A DNA stretch of 64,000 nt, from assembly GCF_042648445.1 (NCBI RefSeq), contig NZ_JBHRYB010000013.1:186001-250000 (forward strand). Direction: 5' to 3'. Source of the stretch: Bacterioplanoides pacificum (lineage in GTDB: Bacteria; Pseudomonadota; Gammaproteobacteria; Pseudomonadales; Oceanobacteraceae). Positions 1-8,709 of the stretch are shown here, piece after piece. How positions within the stretch are numbered: position 1 is the first letter of the stretch; each line of letters opens with the position of its first letter. The notes under the pieces were generated by a model, which saw only the letters and a program-made list of their open reading frames with translations, ran no database searches and was not told where the DNA came from. Made by a program: the position numbers and the translations under genes.

Positions 1-404
1 ATCCCGGAGCGCGGCTGGCTGACGTTCCAGATGCGGTTAAACTGCGCTTCGATGGTACGCAACAACATAAAAGCGGTGACAAACAAAAACACCACCCCAA
101 CCCAGGTCAGTTGTCGCGCCTGCTGGCTGAACTCGGTTAAATACGCCGATATCGCCTGACTGCCCTCCGGCATAACATAAGCCAGCAACTGCTCATTCGC
201 CTGGTTGCCCCATTGCTGCAATGCCGGTATCGCGCTGAGAATGGAATAACTGACGGTGATCACAGGTACCAGCGCAAATAACGTGGTGTAAGTTAACGCG
301 GCGGCATCCCGCCTGCGCTGCTGAGCTTCAAAGCGCTGCAGACTGACCAGGATGACCTGCAGCCAGCGCTGTGAACGTATCAATTCGGGCAAAACGGATT
401 TCAT
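1..404 (-). CDS. YihY/BrkB family inner-membrane protein, 5' part
   Basis: The minus strand is open from ATG at 404-402 to the left edge, so only the first ~134 residues are seen. The protein starts MKSVLPELIRSQRW and contains AALTYTTLFALVPVITV, the first transmembrane helix typical of the YihY/BrkB (UPF0761) family, and later a helix with LLRTIEAQFNRIWNV, also family-like. These are polytopic inner-membrane proteins once called ribonuclease BN; their role is unsettled. A Shine-Dalgarno AGGGA lies 5 nt before the ATG. It is divergent from the arsC-like gene. Confidence 0.85.
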   Translation of the reverse strand, partial: MKSVLPELIRSQRWLQVILVSLQRFEAQQRRRDAAALTYTTLFALVPVITVSYSILSAIPALQQWGNQANEQLLAYVMPEGSQAISAYLTEFSQQARQLTWVGVVFLFVTAFMLLRTIEAQFNRIWNVSQPRSG

Positions 405-485
405 GCTCGTCCCTGAGAGTGAGGTTTAATAACGTCGGCAATGATATACTGCCCGCCAGTTTTTTCATCGACAGGATGCTTCAGC

Positions 486-836
486 ATGAGCGAAATTCAG
501 ATTTACCACAATCCTCGTTGTTCCAAATCCCGCCAGACGCTGGCATTGCTGCAGGAAAAAGGCATCGAACCTCAGGTGGTGGAATACCTGAAGCAGGTAC
601 CATCAGCAGCCGATATTCAATCACTGCTGAAAAAACTCGGCATCAGTGCGCGTGAATTATTACGCAGCAAAGAAGATGCCTATAAAGAACACAACCTGGC
701 CGACGCCAGCCTGAGCGACGACGATATCATCAGCGCCATGATCGCTTCACCGAAACTGATCGAACGTCCGATCGTTGTAAATGGTGATCAGGCCCGTATT
801 GGCCGCCCACCGGAGCAGGTGCTGGAGATCATCTGA
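486..836 (+). CDS. arsC: ArsC-family (glutaredoxin-dependent) arsenate reductase-like protein
   Basis: A 116-residue thioredoxin-fold protein of the ArsC/YfgD family. The N-terminus IYHNPRCSKSRQTL contains the H-x3-C-x3-R catalytic signature of glutaredoxin-linked arsenate reductases, and the C-terminal LIERPIVVNG/ARIGRPPE segment is also family-typical. Start chosen at ATG 486, preceded by AGGA about 10 nt upstream; the frame is open further upstream but lacks family similarity there. The stop overlaps the start of the next gene by one base (TGATG), so it is probably co-transcribed with the quinone reductase. No arsR or arsB neighbour is present, so arsenate may not be the physiological substrate. 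Confidence 0.85.
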   Translation: MSEIQIYHNPRCSKSRQTLALLQEKGIEPQVVEYLKQVPSAADIQSLLKKLGISARELLRSKEDAYKEHNLADASLSDDDIISAMIASPKLIERPIVVNGDQARIGRPPEQVLEII

Positions 837-1444
837 TGAGCGACGCGTATGTGTTAGTGCTGTATTACAGCCGCCACGGCAAAACCGCCGATATGGCACG
901 GCAGATCGCCCGGGGCGTGGAACAGGTCAGCGGTATGCAGGCCCGTATCCGCACCGTGCCCGAGGTATCGCCGGCAACCGAAGCCAGTGATCCTGTGGTA
1001 CCGGAAGACGGCGCCATCTATTGCAGCCAGGACGACCTGAAACACTGTGCCGGTCTGATCATCGGTAGCCCGACCCGGTTTGGAAATATGGCCGCCGCGC
1101 TGAAATATTTCCTCGAAACCACCACCAATCAGTGGCTGACCGGTGCCCTGATCGATAAACCAGCCAGCGCATTCACCTCTTCATCATCACTGCATGGCGG
1201 CCAAGAAGCCACACTGATGACCATGCTGGTACCACTGTTGCATCACGGCATGATTTACGCCGGCATTCCCTACAGCGAAGCGGGTTTATCAGCAACTCAG
1301 AGTGGTGGCACACCTTACGGCGCCAGTCACTGGTCGGGCCAGAATAATCAGCACGATCTCAGCCGCGAAGAAATTGCTCTGTGCCGGGCACAGGGCAAAC
1401 GTATTGCATCCCTGGCGCAACGACTGAATGGAGAAAACCCATGA
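836..1444 (+). CDS. wrbA: WrbA-like NAD(P)H:quinone oxidoreductase (flavodoxin fold)
   Basis: 202 residues. The N-terminal YYSRHGKTADMA is a flavodoxin-like FMN phosphate loop, and GSPTRFGNMAAALKYFLE followed by FTSSSSLHGGQE matches the type IV quinone reductase (WrbA) family. These FMN enzymes reduce quinones by two electrons in the cytoplasm and limit redox cycling. The gene overlaps arsC by one base upstream and the DUF2069 gene by four bases (ATGA) downstream, which indicates translational coupling in a three-gene operon. The same order wrbA-DUF2069 is common in Pseudomonas relatives. Confidence 0.82.
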   Translation: MSDAYVLVLYYSRHGKTADMARQIARGVEQVSGMQARIRTVPEVSPATEASDPVVPEDGAIYCSQDDLKHCAGLIIGSPTRFGNMAAALKYFLETTTNQWLTGALIDKPASAFTSSSSLHGGQEATLMTMLVPLLHHGMIYAGIPYSEAGLSATQSGGTPYGASHWSGQNNQHDLSREEIALCRAQGKRIASLAQRLNGENP

Positions 1445-1836
1445 CGGCGGCAGAAAGTAACCATACCGGCAAAGCATTTTCTTTTATGCTCAGCAGCTAC
1501 CTGGTAACCGCCATCATCCTGCTCGTTTCGACGTTTGATAATCCGCCACAAAATATCGAATCGACACTGATGTTTATTGTTGCCGGCCTCGGCATCTGGC
1601 TGTTTAAAGTTTTACCTTTATTGCTGTTTATTCCGGGCCTGTTGCGACGTTCGCACAAAGCATCGGCCTGGCTGAGTTATATGTCGATGCTGTATTTCAT
1701 TCTGGCGGTATTATTAGCCTTTACTCCGGGGGCCTCTCTGTGGGGCTGGGGACTGGTATTGGCCAGCAGCAGTTTATTTATCAGCAGCATGTTGTTTACC
1801 CGCTGGAAAAAAGCGGATCAGCAACCAACCGATTAA
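1441..1836 (+). CDS. DUF2069 small inner-membrane protein
   Basis: A 131-residue protein with about four hydrophobic helices (near residues 14-32, 42-65, 75-95 and 100-120) and the central KVLPLLLFIPGLLRRSHKA segment characteristic of DUF2069. Start taken at ATG 1441, which overlaps the wrbA stop as ATGA; an earlier in-frame start at 1381 lies inside wrbA and adds no family sequence. It ends in a charged tail (RWKKADQQPTD). No function is known for the family; the steady pairing with wrbA suggests a membrane-associated redox or quinone link, which is only inference. Confidence 0.85.
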   Translation: MTAAESNHTGKAFSFMLSSYLVTAIILLVSTFDNPPQNIESTLMFIVAGLGIWLFKVLPLLLFIPGLLRRSHKASAWLSYMSMLYFILAVLLAFTPGASLWGWGLVLASSSLFISSMLFTRWKKADQQPTD

Positions 1837-1860
1837 CCCTTTAAAAAACAGGATCTGAGC

Positions 1861-2307
1861 GTGAAATTATCCGTGTATTTATCTGGAGAAATTCATACTG
1901 ACTGGCGTGAAGCCATCGCCAACGGTGTACAACAAGCCGGTCTTGAGGTTGAACTCACCGGCCCTAACACCAATCATGCAGCCTCTGATGATTGTGGCGA
2001 TGAGATACTCGGTGCCGAAGACACACCGTTCTGGAAAGACCATAAAGCCGCCAAAATTAACGCTCTGCGCACCCGCAAACTGATTGCTGATGCGGATATT
2101 GTGGTTGTGCGTTTTGGTGATAAATACAAACAGTGGAATGCGGCGTTCGATGCCGGTTATGCCGCAGCGCTGGGCAAGTCACTGATCGTACAACACGACC
2201 CTTCGCTGACCCACCCGCTGAAAGAAGTGGATGCCGCCGCCATGGCGACCTGCGAAACACCACAGCAGGTGGTGGAAATTCTGCAATATATCAACCGCGA
2301 CCAATAA
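1861..2307 (+). CDS. ytoQ: YtoQ family protein
   Basis: 148 residues with GTG start at 1861 and GGATCTGAGC upstream as a weak ribosome site. The N-terminus MKLSVYLSGEIHTDWR and the later VVRFGDKYKQWNAAFDAG are hallmarks of the YtoQ family, which has a nucleoside 2-deoxyribosyltransferase-like fold (YLSGEI resembles the beta1 nucleotide-binding loop). The substrate is not established. It stands alone, 24 bp after the DUF2069 gene, and converges on the zinc-ribbon gene, with a hairpin between them. Confidence 0.85.
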   Translation: MKLSVYLSGEIHTDWREAIANGVQQAGLEVELTGPNTNHAASDDCGDEILGAEDTPFWKDHKAAKINALRTRKLIADADIVVVRFGDKYKQWNAAFDAGYAAALGKSLIVQHDPSLTHPLKEVDAAAMATCETPQQVVEILQYINRDQ

Positions 2308-2322
2308 TTGCGGCCCCACGCT

Positions 2323-2348
2323 TGCGGCGACTGCCTGGCAGCGCCGCA
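2323..2348. terminator. GC-rich hairpin between convergent genes
   Basis: The sequence TGCGGCG-a-CTGC-ctg-GCAG-CGCCGCA forms an 11-bp stem with one bulged A and a 3-nt loop. It sits between the ytoQ stop and the convergent zinc-ribbon gene. There is no long T run on either side, so it could be a stable 3' end or a Rho-dependent site and not a canonical intrinsic terminator. Confidence 0.5.
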
Positions 2349-2362
2349 AACACTCAGGGTTA

Positions 2363-2596
2363 TTAATCGTCGTCTTCCCAATCACCATCGGTACTGTCAT
2401 CGGCAATTTCGGTGACCACCAGCTCACCACATTTCTGACATTTTCCTTCGATATAAATCACCTCGTCCAGCTCGTATTCCTGCGGCTCTTTCATCCCCAG
2501 GTCTGCTTCCATACAGTTGTTGCACCAGGTCTGGGTAAGAAAATCCTGCTGATCCTGTTCATCGCGGGCATAAAAATCGCGTTCAATACGTGACAT
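2363..2596 (-). CDS. Small acidic zinc-ribbon-like protein
   Basis: 77 residues beginning MSRIERDFYARDEQDQQ, with start at 2596 because AGGAG lies about 7 nt upstream on the minus strand. Two CxxC knuckles (WCNNCMEAD and GKCQKCGEL) spaced about 30 residues apart suggest one zinc-binding ribbon; the tail is very acidic (DDSTDGDWEDDD). Small conserved proteins of this kind occur in Pseudomonas-like genomes without an assigned function. It is convergent with ytoQ and divergent from the chemoreceptor gene. Confidence 0.8.
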   Translation of the reverse strand: MSRIERDFYARDEQDQQDFLTQTWCNNCMEADLGMKEPQEYELDEVIYIEGKCQKCGELVVTEIADDSTDGDWEDDD

Positions 2597-2736
2597 AGCG
2601 GTTACTCCTAATGTTGCCTTTGTTAACGGCGGCACTGTTACAAATCTATGGCATATCGCCATGAAAACTCCGGGGTTTATTCTAATCTTAATACCAAAGG
2701 CTGAACAGCCCGACCCAACCAGCACCCGGATCGCCT

Positions 2737-5046
2737 ATGAAAGTCAAACACCAGGTTATTGCCACCGTCACAATAACCGCTATCATCGCCGCACTTGCCG
2801 CAATCCTGATCAGCTACAGCATTGCCGAAAGCACCTCCAGCGAAAATGCTGAAAAAGAAGTGGTCGACAGCCTGATCAGCCGGCGGGATATCACCCGTAA
2901 ATCGATCGAACGTTATCTGACCTCACTTCAGTCTCAGATTGTATCGCTGGCTAAAAGTCCGCTGATCCGGCAATCAAGTCAGCAACTGCAGCAGGCTTTT
3001 AACGACTACCCGACTCAGGTGGTGGGTGGCGAGGGTCAGCTCAGCCGTTATTATCGCGATCAGTTTGACGCCCGTTTTCGCGAATTGAATCAGAATACAT
3101 CCTCCGACCCGGAGCGTTTACTGAATAAAGTGAGTGATACCGGCCGTTTATTACAACGCGATTATATTGCCGCCAACCGCCACCCACTGGGCGAAAAAAA
3201 TCAGTTATCAGCCAGCAACAATGATTCTGATTACGATCAGCTACACCAGCAATTGCACCCTTACCTGAATGATTTTCTGCAAAAATTCGGCTATTACGAT
3301 ATTTTTATTGCCGACCCACAGCAGGGCAATATCGTTTATTCGGTGTTTAAAGAACTGGATTTTGCCACGTCATTAAAAAGTGGTCCTTATGCCAACACCG
3401 CCATTGCCGACGTTTATCGCCAGGCACTGAGCCTGCCCGAAGGCCAGGCAGCGTTTGCCGACTTTAAACCGTATTTGCCATCCTATGGCGCTGCCGCTGC
3501 GTTTATCGCCACCCCTGTTTTTAATCAAAACACTCTCAGCGGTGTGCTGATTTTTCAGATGCCGATCGACAAAATTAACGCCATCATGACCAATGATCAG
3601 CAATGGCAGGAAGTTGGTTTTGGCAGCAGTGGTGAAAGTTATCTGGTTGGCAGCGATACGTTATTACGCAGTGAAAGCCGCTTTTTAATTGAAAATAAAT
3701 CCGCCTACCTGACGGGCCTGAAAAATGCCGGACTCGATTCACAGCTGATTCGGGAAATCGAGTTACGTAACAGCGCCATTGGCATTCAACCGATTTCTAC
3801 CAGCACGGTGAAACTGGCTTTAAATGGCCAGTCTGGCAACGACACCATAACCGATTATCGCGGTGTCGAGGTGTTGTCAGCCTATACTCCGATCGAGTTT
3901 CTTGGCAGCCGCTGGGCACTGATCAGCGAAAAAGACGCGGCCGAAGCGTTTGCCGGGGTAGAACAAATGACCAGCCGTATGACACAAAGCGCTCTGCTAC
4001 TGGCCGTGGTGATTATTGTTGTGGTTGCCGGGGTTGGCGTCTGGATTGGTGGACGGGTGACCGCCCCGATTGATTCATTTATCCAGCAAATCCGCACCAT
4101 CGCCCGAGAACGTCAGCTCAGCGCCCAGTTCCGCGACCAGGGCAACGATGAATTTGCGGAACTTGGCCAGGCATTAAATCAGCTGTTCAGCCAGTTATCG
4201 GATTTTTTCCGTCATATGCAGCAAACCGCTGAAACCCTGAGTCGCAACTCGACCCTGATGAAAGACACAACTGCCCGCACAGCTGATCAGGTACACCAGC
4301 AAAATGCGGAAGTAAATTCGGCCGCCACCGCCACCACAGAAGTCAGCGCTTCTGTTGCCGAAGTCGCCGGACATGCCGAGCTGGCTTCCGAAAGTATGCG
4401 CAACACCCGCTCGCGGGTAAAAGACAGTCAGGCGATGTCTCGCGAAGCACGTCAGACCATGTATCAGCTGAGTGAAAATATGCACACCGCCATCACCAAT
4501 ATGGAACAACTGGAACAGGAAAGTCAGGGGATTGGTGCCGTACTCGATGTGATTCAGACCATTGCCGAGCAAACGAATTTATTAGCATTAAACGCCGCCA
4601 TCGAAGCCGCCCGGGCCGGCGAACAAGGACGCGGTTTTGCCGTCGTGGCCGATGAAGTTCGCACTCTGGCCAGCCGTACGGCTCAGAGCACCGATGAAAT
4701 CCGCGATAAAATTCAATCGCTGCAGAATCAGGTCAGTGCCGTACAGCAGTCGATGTTAAGTTCCCACGGTGAAACCCAGAACACCATGGAGAAAGTGGAA
4801 AGCACCGCCAATCAGATGGATGAGGTATCCGCTCTGATCGACCAGGTCGAAGAAATGAGTGCCCAGATCGCTACTGCTGCCGAGGAGCAAAGTGCCGTGA
4901 CCAGTGAAATCGATCGTAATGTCACCCACGTAAAAGATCTGTCGGATGGCATTCTGGAAGCCGCCTCCCAGATCCAGAACGCCAGCGGTGAACTTGATCA
5001 GGTGGCTTCTGATATCACACAACAAATAGGCCAGTTCCGTTATTAA
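2737..5046 (+). CDS. Methyl-accepting chemotaxis protein with large periplasmic Cache-type sensor
   Basis: 769 residues. TM1 is near 8-29; residues ~30-415 form a large periplasmic domain whose YYDIFIADPQQGNIVYSVFK part resembles the Cache/PDC sensors of chemoreceptors and some adenylate cyclases. TM2 is near 417-440 (ALLLAVVIIVVVAGVGVWI), HAMP about 440-495, and the cytoplasmic signalling coiled coil 500-769 has the conserved hairpin tip EQTNLLALNAAIEAARAGEQ near 610-630. There is no C-terminal NWETF-like methylation tether. It should feed CheA/CheW to control flagellar switching; the ligand cannot be read from sequence. It is monocistronic. Confidence 0.93.
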   Translation: MKVKHQVIATVTITAIIAALAAILISYSIAESTSSENAEKEVVDSLISRRDITRKSIERYLTSLQSQIVSLAKSPLIRQSSQQLQQAFNDYPTQVVGGEGQLSRYYRDQFDARFRELNQNTSSDPERLLNKVSDTGRLLQRDYIAANRHPLGEKNQLSASNNDSDYDQLHQQLHPYLNDFLQKFGYYDIFIADPQQGNIVYSVFKELDFATSLKSGPYANTAIADVYRQALSLPEGQAAFADFKPYLPSYGAAAAFIATPVFNQNTLSGVLIFQMPIDKINAIMTNDQQWQEVGFGSSGESYLVGSDTLLRSESRFLIENKSAYLTGLKNAGLDSQLIREIELRNSAIGIQPISTSTVKLALNGQSGNDTITDYRGVEVLSAYTPIEFLGSRWALISEKDAAEAFAGVEQMTSRMTQSALLLAVVIIVVVAGVGVWIGGRVTAPIDSFIQQIRTIARERQLSAQFRDQGNDEFAELGQALNQLFSQLSDFFRHMQQTAETLSRNSTLMKDTTARTADQVHQQNAEVNSAATATTEVSASVAEVAGHAELASESMRNTRSRVKDSQAMSREARQTMYQLSENMHTAITNMEQLEQESQGIGAVLDVIQTIAEQTNLLALNAAIEAARAGEQGRGFAVVADEVRTLASRTAQSTDEIRDKIQSLQNQVSAVQQSMLSSHGETQNTMEKVESTANQMDEVSALIDQVEEMSAQIATAAEEQSAVTSEIDRNVTHVKDLSDGILEAASQIQNASGELDQVASDITQQIGQFRY

Positions 5047-5188
5047 AGTCAGCGCCGGCTCAGGCGCAGCCGCTCTGTGACACTGACGGGCGGTTGTGTC
5101 GCCCGCCAGCACTTATAACACTGGCAGAGACCCATCAGACTCTGCATACTGACCCGGTTCCCCCACCCTGGTCACAACGGAGACTGAT

Positions 5189-5857
5189 ATGATCACCCTG
5201 CATCACCTGAATAATTCCCGCTCACAACGTATCATCTGGCTGCTGGAAGACCTCGGACTGGAATACGACATTCAATATTATCAGCGTGATGCCAATACCT
5301 CACTGGCACCTAAGGCGCTGGAGCAGATTCATCCGCTGGGCAAGTCACCAGTCATCACCGATGGCGACCAGACACTGGCAGAATCGGGAGTTATCATCGA
5401 ATACCTGGCGGGTAAATCCGCTGACCAGGCACTGATGCCTGCAGACGACCAGGCCGATCACTGGCCGAATAAATACTGGCTGCATTACGCCGAAGGATCG
5501 CTGATGCCATTGCTGGTGATGACGCTGGTATTCGAAAAAGTCCGCACCGCCCCCATGCCGTTTTTTATCAAGCCTATTGCCCGAGCCATCGCCGATAAAG
5601 CCGAAGCGGCTTACTCCGGACCTAATCTGAAAAAACACCTGAATTACATCGAAAATCACCTGCAAAACCACACCTGGTTCTGTGGTGAACAACGCCGTGC
5701 AGCAGACTATCAGATGATTTTCCCACTGGAAGCCGCACTCAGTCGTGGGGCAGCCCGCAGCAATTACCCGAACATCGCCCGCTTTGTGGATCAGGTACAG
5801 GCACTGGAAAGTTACCAGACCGCACTGCAGAAAGGGGGCCCTTACGACTACGCCTGA
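5189..5857 (+). CDS. Glutathione S-transferase (Gtt1-like)
   Basis: 222 residues. The N-terminal thioredoxin fold begins MITLHHLNNSRSQRIIWLLE, with the NNSRSQR active-site region of bacterial/yeast Gtt1-like GSTs. IHPLGKSPVITDG supplies the cis-proline (SPV) and LAESGVIIEYL the glutathione-binding ES motif. The alpha-helical C-terminal domain (residues ~90-215) follows. It probably conjugates or reduces with glutathione in the cytoplasm; substrate unknown. It lies alone between the chemoreceptor and cti, followed by a strong hairpin. Confidence 0.88.
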   Translation: MITLHHLNNSRSQRIIWLLEDLGLEYDIQYYQRDANTSLAPKALEQIHPLGKSPVITDGDQTLAESGVIIEYLAGKSADQALMPADDQADHWPNKYWLHYAEGSLMPLLVMTLVFEKVRTAPMPFFIKPIARAIADKAEAAYSGPNLKKHLNYIENHLQNHTWFCGEQRRAADYQMIFPLEAALSRGAARSNYPNIARFVDQVQALESYQTALQKGGPYDYA

Positions 5858-5869
5858 ACCCCGAAAGCG

Positions 5870-5896
5870 TATCCGCCAGCCCTCAGCTGGCGGATA
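5870..5896. terminator. Perfect 11-bp stem-loop after the GST gene
   Basis: TATCCGCCAGC-cctca-GCTGGCGGATA is a perfect 11-bp inverted repeat with a 5-nt loop, 13 bases after the GST stop codon. There is no T run behind it. A short second stem (CGCCA/TGGCG) follows. It most likely defines or stabilises the GST transcript end. Confidence 0.5.
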
Positions 5897-6003
5897 GTCA
5901 CTCGCCACTCAATGGCGGGTTCTGTTGCAGCAATTTACAAATCCACCCCCAAAGCCACCAACCAAACTGATAAAATCGCGCCGTCTTCAGCGGAGTTGGT
6001 TTT

Positions 6004-8388
6004 ATGATTCGTTATTTCTGGTTAATTGTTTTTCTGGCAGGTTGCAGCAGCGTTGCCATTCTCAGCGACGATCTCGATAAACGCTTCGGCAAAACCCTGA
6101 TTAGCGATCGGCGCACCCCCTCCAGCAGCAACAGCGCACAGCACTACAATCAGGTTGTCCGGCCCGTGCTGGAGAATCGCTGTATTGTTTGCCATGGCTG
6201 TTACGACGCTCCGTGTCAGCTGAAACTGACCTCACCGGAAGGCATTATGCGTGGAGCCAATCCTGAGCTGGTTTACAATGGCACCCGGATTCTGGCCGCC
6301 GAACCCAACCGTCTCGGCATTGATGCTCAGTCCACACGGGAATGGCGGGAACGCGGTTTTCATCCGATTCTTAACGAACGCAGCCAGACTGCCGCTATCA
6401 ATATGCAGAACTCAGTGCTGTTTCAGATGCTGGCTCTGAAACAACAACACCCACAATTTGCGGAAGACGGCTCGGCGCTGGTCAGCGACGAACTCAGCCT
6501 CGGGCTGGATCGTGAACAACAATGTACCAGCCGCGAAAACTTTACTCAGTTCGCGGCACAAAACCCGCGCTGGGGAATGCCCTATGCACTGCCGGCGTTA
6601 AACCAACAGGAGCACACGATCCTCAGCGACTGGATTAAAAATGGCGCTGCAATGTCATTACCGCCGCAACTCCCGCCAGAGATTGAACAACAACGTGATC
6701 GCTGGGAAGCTTTTTTAAACGGTAATTCCATTAAACAACAACTGACCAGTCGTTATATTTACGAACACTGGTATCTGGCAAATCTGTACTTTTCTGACCT
6801 GCCGTTATTCACCAACCAGGAACCAGAACAGCGTCCGGATTATTTTTTTAAGCTGGTGCGTTCAGCAACGCCTCCGGGACTACCGATTCAGATTATTCCG
6901 ACACGACGCCCTTACGATGACCCTCAGGTAAAGCGTGTTTATTATCGCCTGCAGCTGAATCACGCCAGCATCGTTGCCAAAACCCATATGCCGTATCGGC
7001 TGAATCAACAGCGACTCGACTGGATTGAGCAATTATTTATTACCCCGGACTATCAGGTCAGTGAACTGCCCGGCTATCAGACCGAGACCGCCAGCAATCC
7101 GTTTGTCACCTATCGTGAATTACCGGTGACGGCCCGTTATCGTTTTATGCTGGAAGAAGCCGAATACACCATCATGGGCTTTATTAAAGGACCGGTTTGT
7201 CGTGGTCAGGTGGCACTGAATGTCATCGACGATCACTTCTGGGTGTTTTTCAGCGACCCGAAAAATGAAGGCGATAAACATTTTGAAGAATTCCTCGATC
7301 AGCAAAGCGACAACCTGCGCCTGCCCGGAGAGTCAGAAAGTAATTCCGGCATCGTCACCAACTGGCTGAAATACAGCTACCTGCAAAATCAGTATCTACA
7401 GGCTAAAAACAAACTGCTGCAAAAATATTCAGGCCCTGACGATAAATTTGATACTCACCTGATCTGGGATGGTGATGGCCAGAATCCCAATGCCGCACTG
7501 ACCGTATTCCGCCATTTTGACAGTTCCACGGTCGTTAAAGGGCTGGTCGGCCAGAATCCGAAAACCGCCTGGGTAATTACCTACCCACTGCTGGAACGTA
7601 TTCACTATTTACTGGTAGCTGAGTTCGATGTTTACGGCAATATTGGTCATCAGCTGCTGACCCGTTTATACATGGATTTTTTACGCATGGAAGGCGAGTT
7701 TAATTTCCTCGCCTTTTTACCACAGAAAGACCGGCTGGAACTGGCCAACTACTGGTATCGCGATACCAGTGACGAGCTGAAAGAGTATCTGGTCAATCAG
7801 GATAAATACATTATTCGTGACCCGGATATTCAGTATAAAACCGACCACCCCAAAGCCGAATTATTCAACTTACTGAAACACAAGCTGACACCGGTATTAA
7901 GTCAGAAATTCAGTCTGCAACAACACAGCCAGCCTCAATTATTGGCAACCCTGGCTCCACTGAATCAGGTACGTGGTATTGCAGCCAACCTGATGCCCGA
8001 GTTGTCTACTCTGATGGTGGAAAACTATCTCGGCCAGCCACAGCTGTTTACCCTGATCCGTAATAGCGGCCATACCAATATTACCGGCCTGCTGTATGAA
8101 GAGGATAACCGCCTGATCGAAGAAGATTACCTGACCCTGGTACCCGGTGTATTAGGCTCCTACCCGGGGGCGCTGTACCGCGTTTCCGCCTTCCGGTTAG
8201 CGGACTTTGTCGACGCGTTACACTCCATGGAAGACGAAGACGATTACCAGCGACTGATGGATCGTTATGGCGTACGCCGCACCGACAACAGTTTCTGGAA
8301 ACATGCCGACCAGTTGCACAGCCGTTTTTATGCTGAAGATCCACTGAACGCCGGCATTCTCGACTTTAACCGCCTGGAAAATCGCTGA
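6004..8388 (+). CDS. cti: Fatty acid cis/trans isomerase (heme c type, periplasmic)
   Basis: 794 residues, close to the ~760-residue Pseudomonas Cti. The N-terminus is a lipoprotein signal (IVFLAGC, lipobox Cys14), and CIVCHGC at residues 60-65 contains the CxxCH heme c motif. Cti converts cis-unsaturated acyl chains of membrane phospholipids to trans in place, rigidifying the membrane under solvent or temperature stress, from the periplasmic face. The heme requires the Ccm system encoded at 42-49 kb in this window. The usual Cti has a cleaved Sec signal; a lipid anchor is suggested here by the lipobox. Confidence 0.93.
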   Translation: MIRYFWLIVFLAGCSSVAILSDDLDKRFGKTLISDRRTPSSSNSAQHYNQVVRPVLENRCIVCHGCYDAPCQLKLTSPEGIMRGANPELVYNGTRILAAEPNRLGIDAQSTREWRERGFHPILNERSQTAAINMQNSVLFQMLALKQQHPQFAEDGSALVSDELSLGLDREQQCTSRENFTQFAAQNPRWGMPYALPALNQQEHTILSDWIKNGAAMSLPPQLPPEIEQQRDRWEAFLNGNSIKQQLTSRYIYEHWYLANLYFSDLPLFTNQEPEQRPDYFFKLVRSATPPGLPIQIIPTRRPYDDPQVKRVYYRLQLNHASIVAKTHMPYRLNQQRLDWIEQLFITPDYQVSELPGYQTETASNPFVTYRELPVTARYRFMLEEAEYTIMGFIKGPVCRGQVALNVIDDHFWVFFSDPKNEGDKHFEEFLDQQSDNLRLPGESESNSGIVTNWLKYSYLQNQYLQAKNKLLQKYSGPDDKFDTHLIWDGDGQNPNAALTVFRHFDSSTVVKGLVGQNPKTAWVITYPLLERIHYLLVAEFDVYGNIGHQLLTRLYMDFLRMEGEFNFLAFLPQKDRLELANYWYRDTSDELKEYLVNQDKYIIRDPDIQYKTDHPKAELFNLLKHKLTPVLSQKFSLQQHSQPQLLATLAPLNQVRGIAANLMPELSTLMVENYLGQPQLFTLIRNSGHTNITGLLYEEDNRLIEEDYLTLVPGVLGSYPGALYRVSAFRLADFVDALHSMEDEDDYQRLMDRYGVRRTDNSFWKHADQLHSRFYAEDPLNAGILDFNRLENR

Positions 8389-8404
8389 TCCATACCGCAA
8401 CAGC

Positions 8405-8424
8405 CCGGAGGCAGGCGCCTCCGG
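8405..8424. terminator. Hairpin after cti
   Basis: CCGGAGGC-aggc-GCCTCCGG gives an 8-bp perfect stem 16 bases after the cti stop. No T run follows (CAGTCAAAAAG), so this is a weak call for the cti transcript end and may mark the old chromosome just outside the island. Confidence 0.4.
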
Positions 8425-8527
8425 CAGTCAAAAAGACGGACCAGACGGCACCCACCAGGATCTCAGGCGAAGGAATCACAGTGATGTTGAAACACTTAGT
8501 ATTTGATATCAGAGAGAGGGGGAAAGT

Positions 8528-8577
8528 TGGTCGGGATGAGAGGATTTGAACCTCCGACCACCTGCACCCCACACAGG
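8528..8577 (-). repeat. Displaced 3' half of tRNA-Pro (attL-like)
   Basis: This copy runs from the CCA end through the T arm to the anticodon loop of the tRNA-Pro gene at 12903-12979, then diverges. It differs at 8572 (C for T within the shared stretch). It lacks the acceptor 5' strand, D arm and half of the anticodon arm, so it cannot be a working tRNA. It marks the far attachment site of the island. Confidence 0.9.
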
Positions 8578-8591
8578 GTGAAAGTATTATA

Positions 8592-8660
8592 AAAATCAAT
8601 GACTTAGCGTCAATACGCCTAATACAGTAAAATACAAAAACAAGTAAAATCAATAACTTA
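8592..8660. repeat. Pair of near-identical 15-mers inside the left island end
   Basis: AAAATCAATGACTTA at 8592-8606 and AAAATCAATAACTTA at 8646-8660 differ by one base and are 54 bp apart. An inverted pair AATACGCC (8612-8619) / GGCGTATT (8686-8693) interleaves with them. Short repeats next to an att site are typical of arm-type integrase or excisionase binding sites; that role is inferred. Otherwise the stretch 8578-8709 is non-coding and AT-rich. Confidence 0.45.
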
Positions 8661-8709
8661 CAAATCTTATAAGTACTGTATATAGGGCGTATTTTGCAAA
8701 AAAAAACAC

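Noticed and set aside
486..836. Arsenic resistance operon
   Set aside because: No arsR, arsB or acr3 nearby; the ArsC-family gene is coupled to wrbA instead.
8405..8424. Strong intrinsic terminator for cti
   Set aside because: The stem is good but there is no T run; kept only as a weak hairpin call.
8528..8577. A second tRNA-Pro gene
   Set aside because: Only the 3' half is present; the acceptor 5' strand and D arm are missing, so it is the displaced end left by integration.
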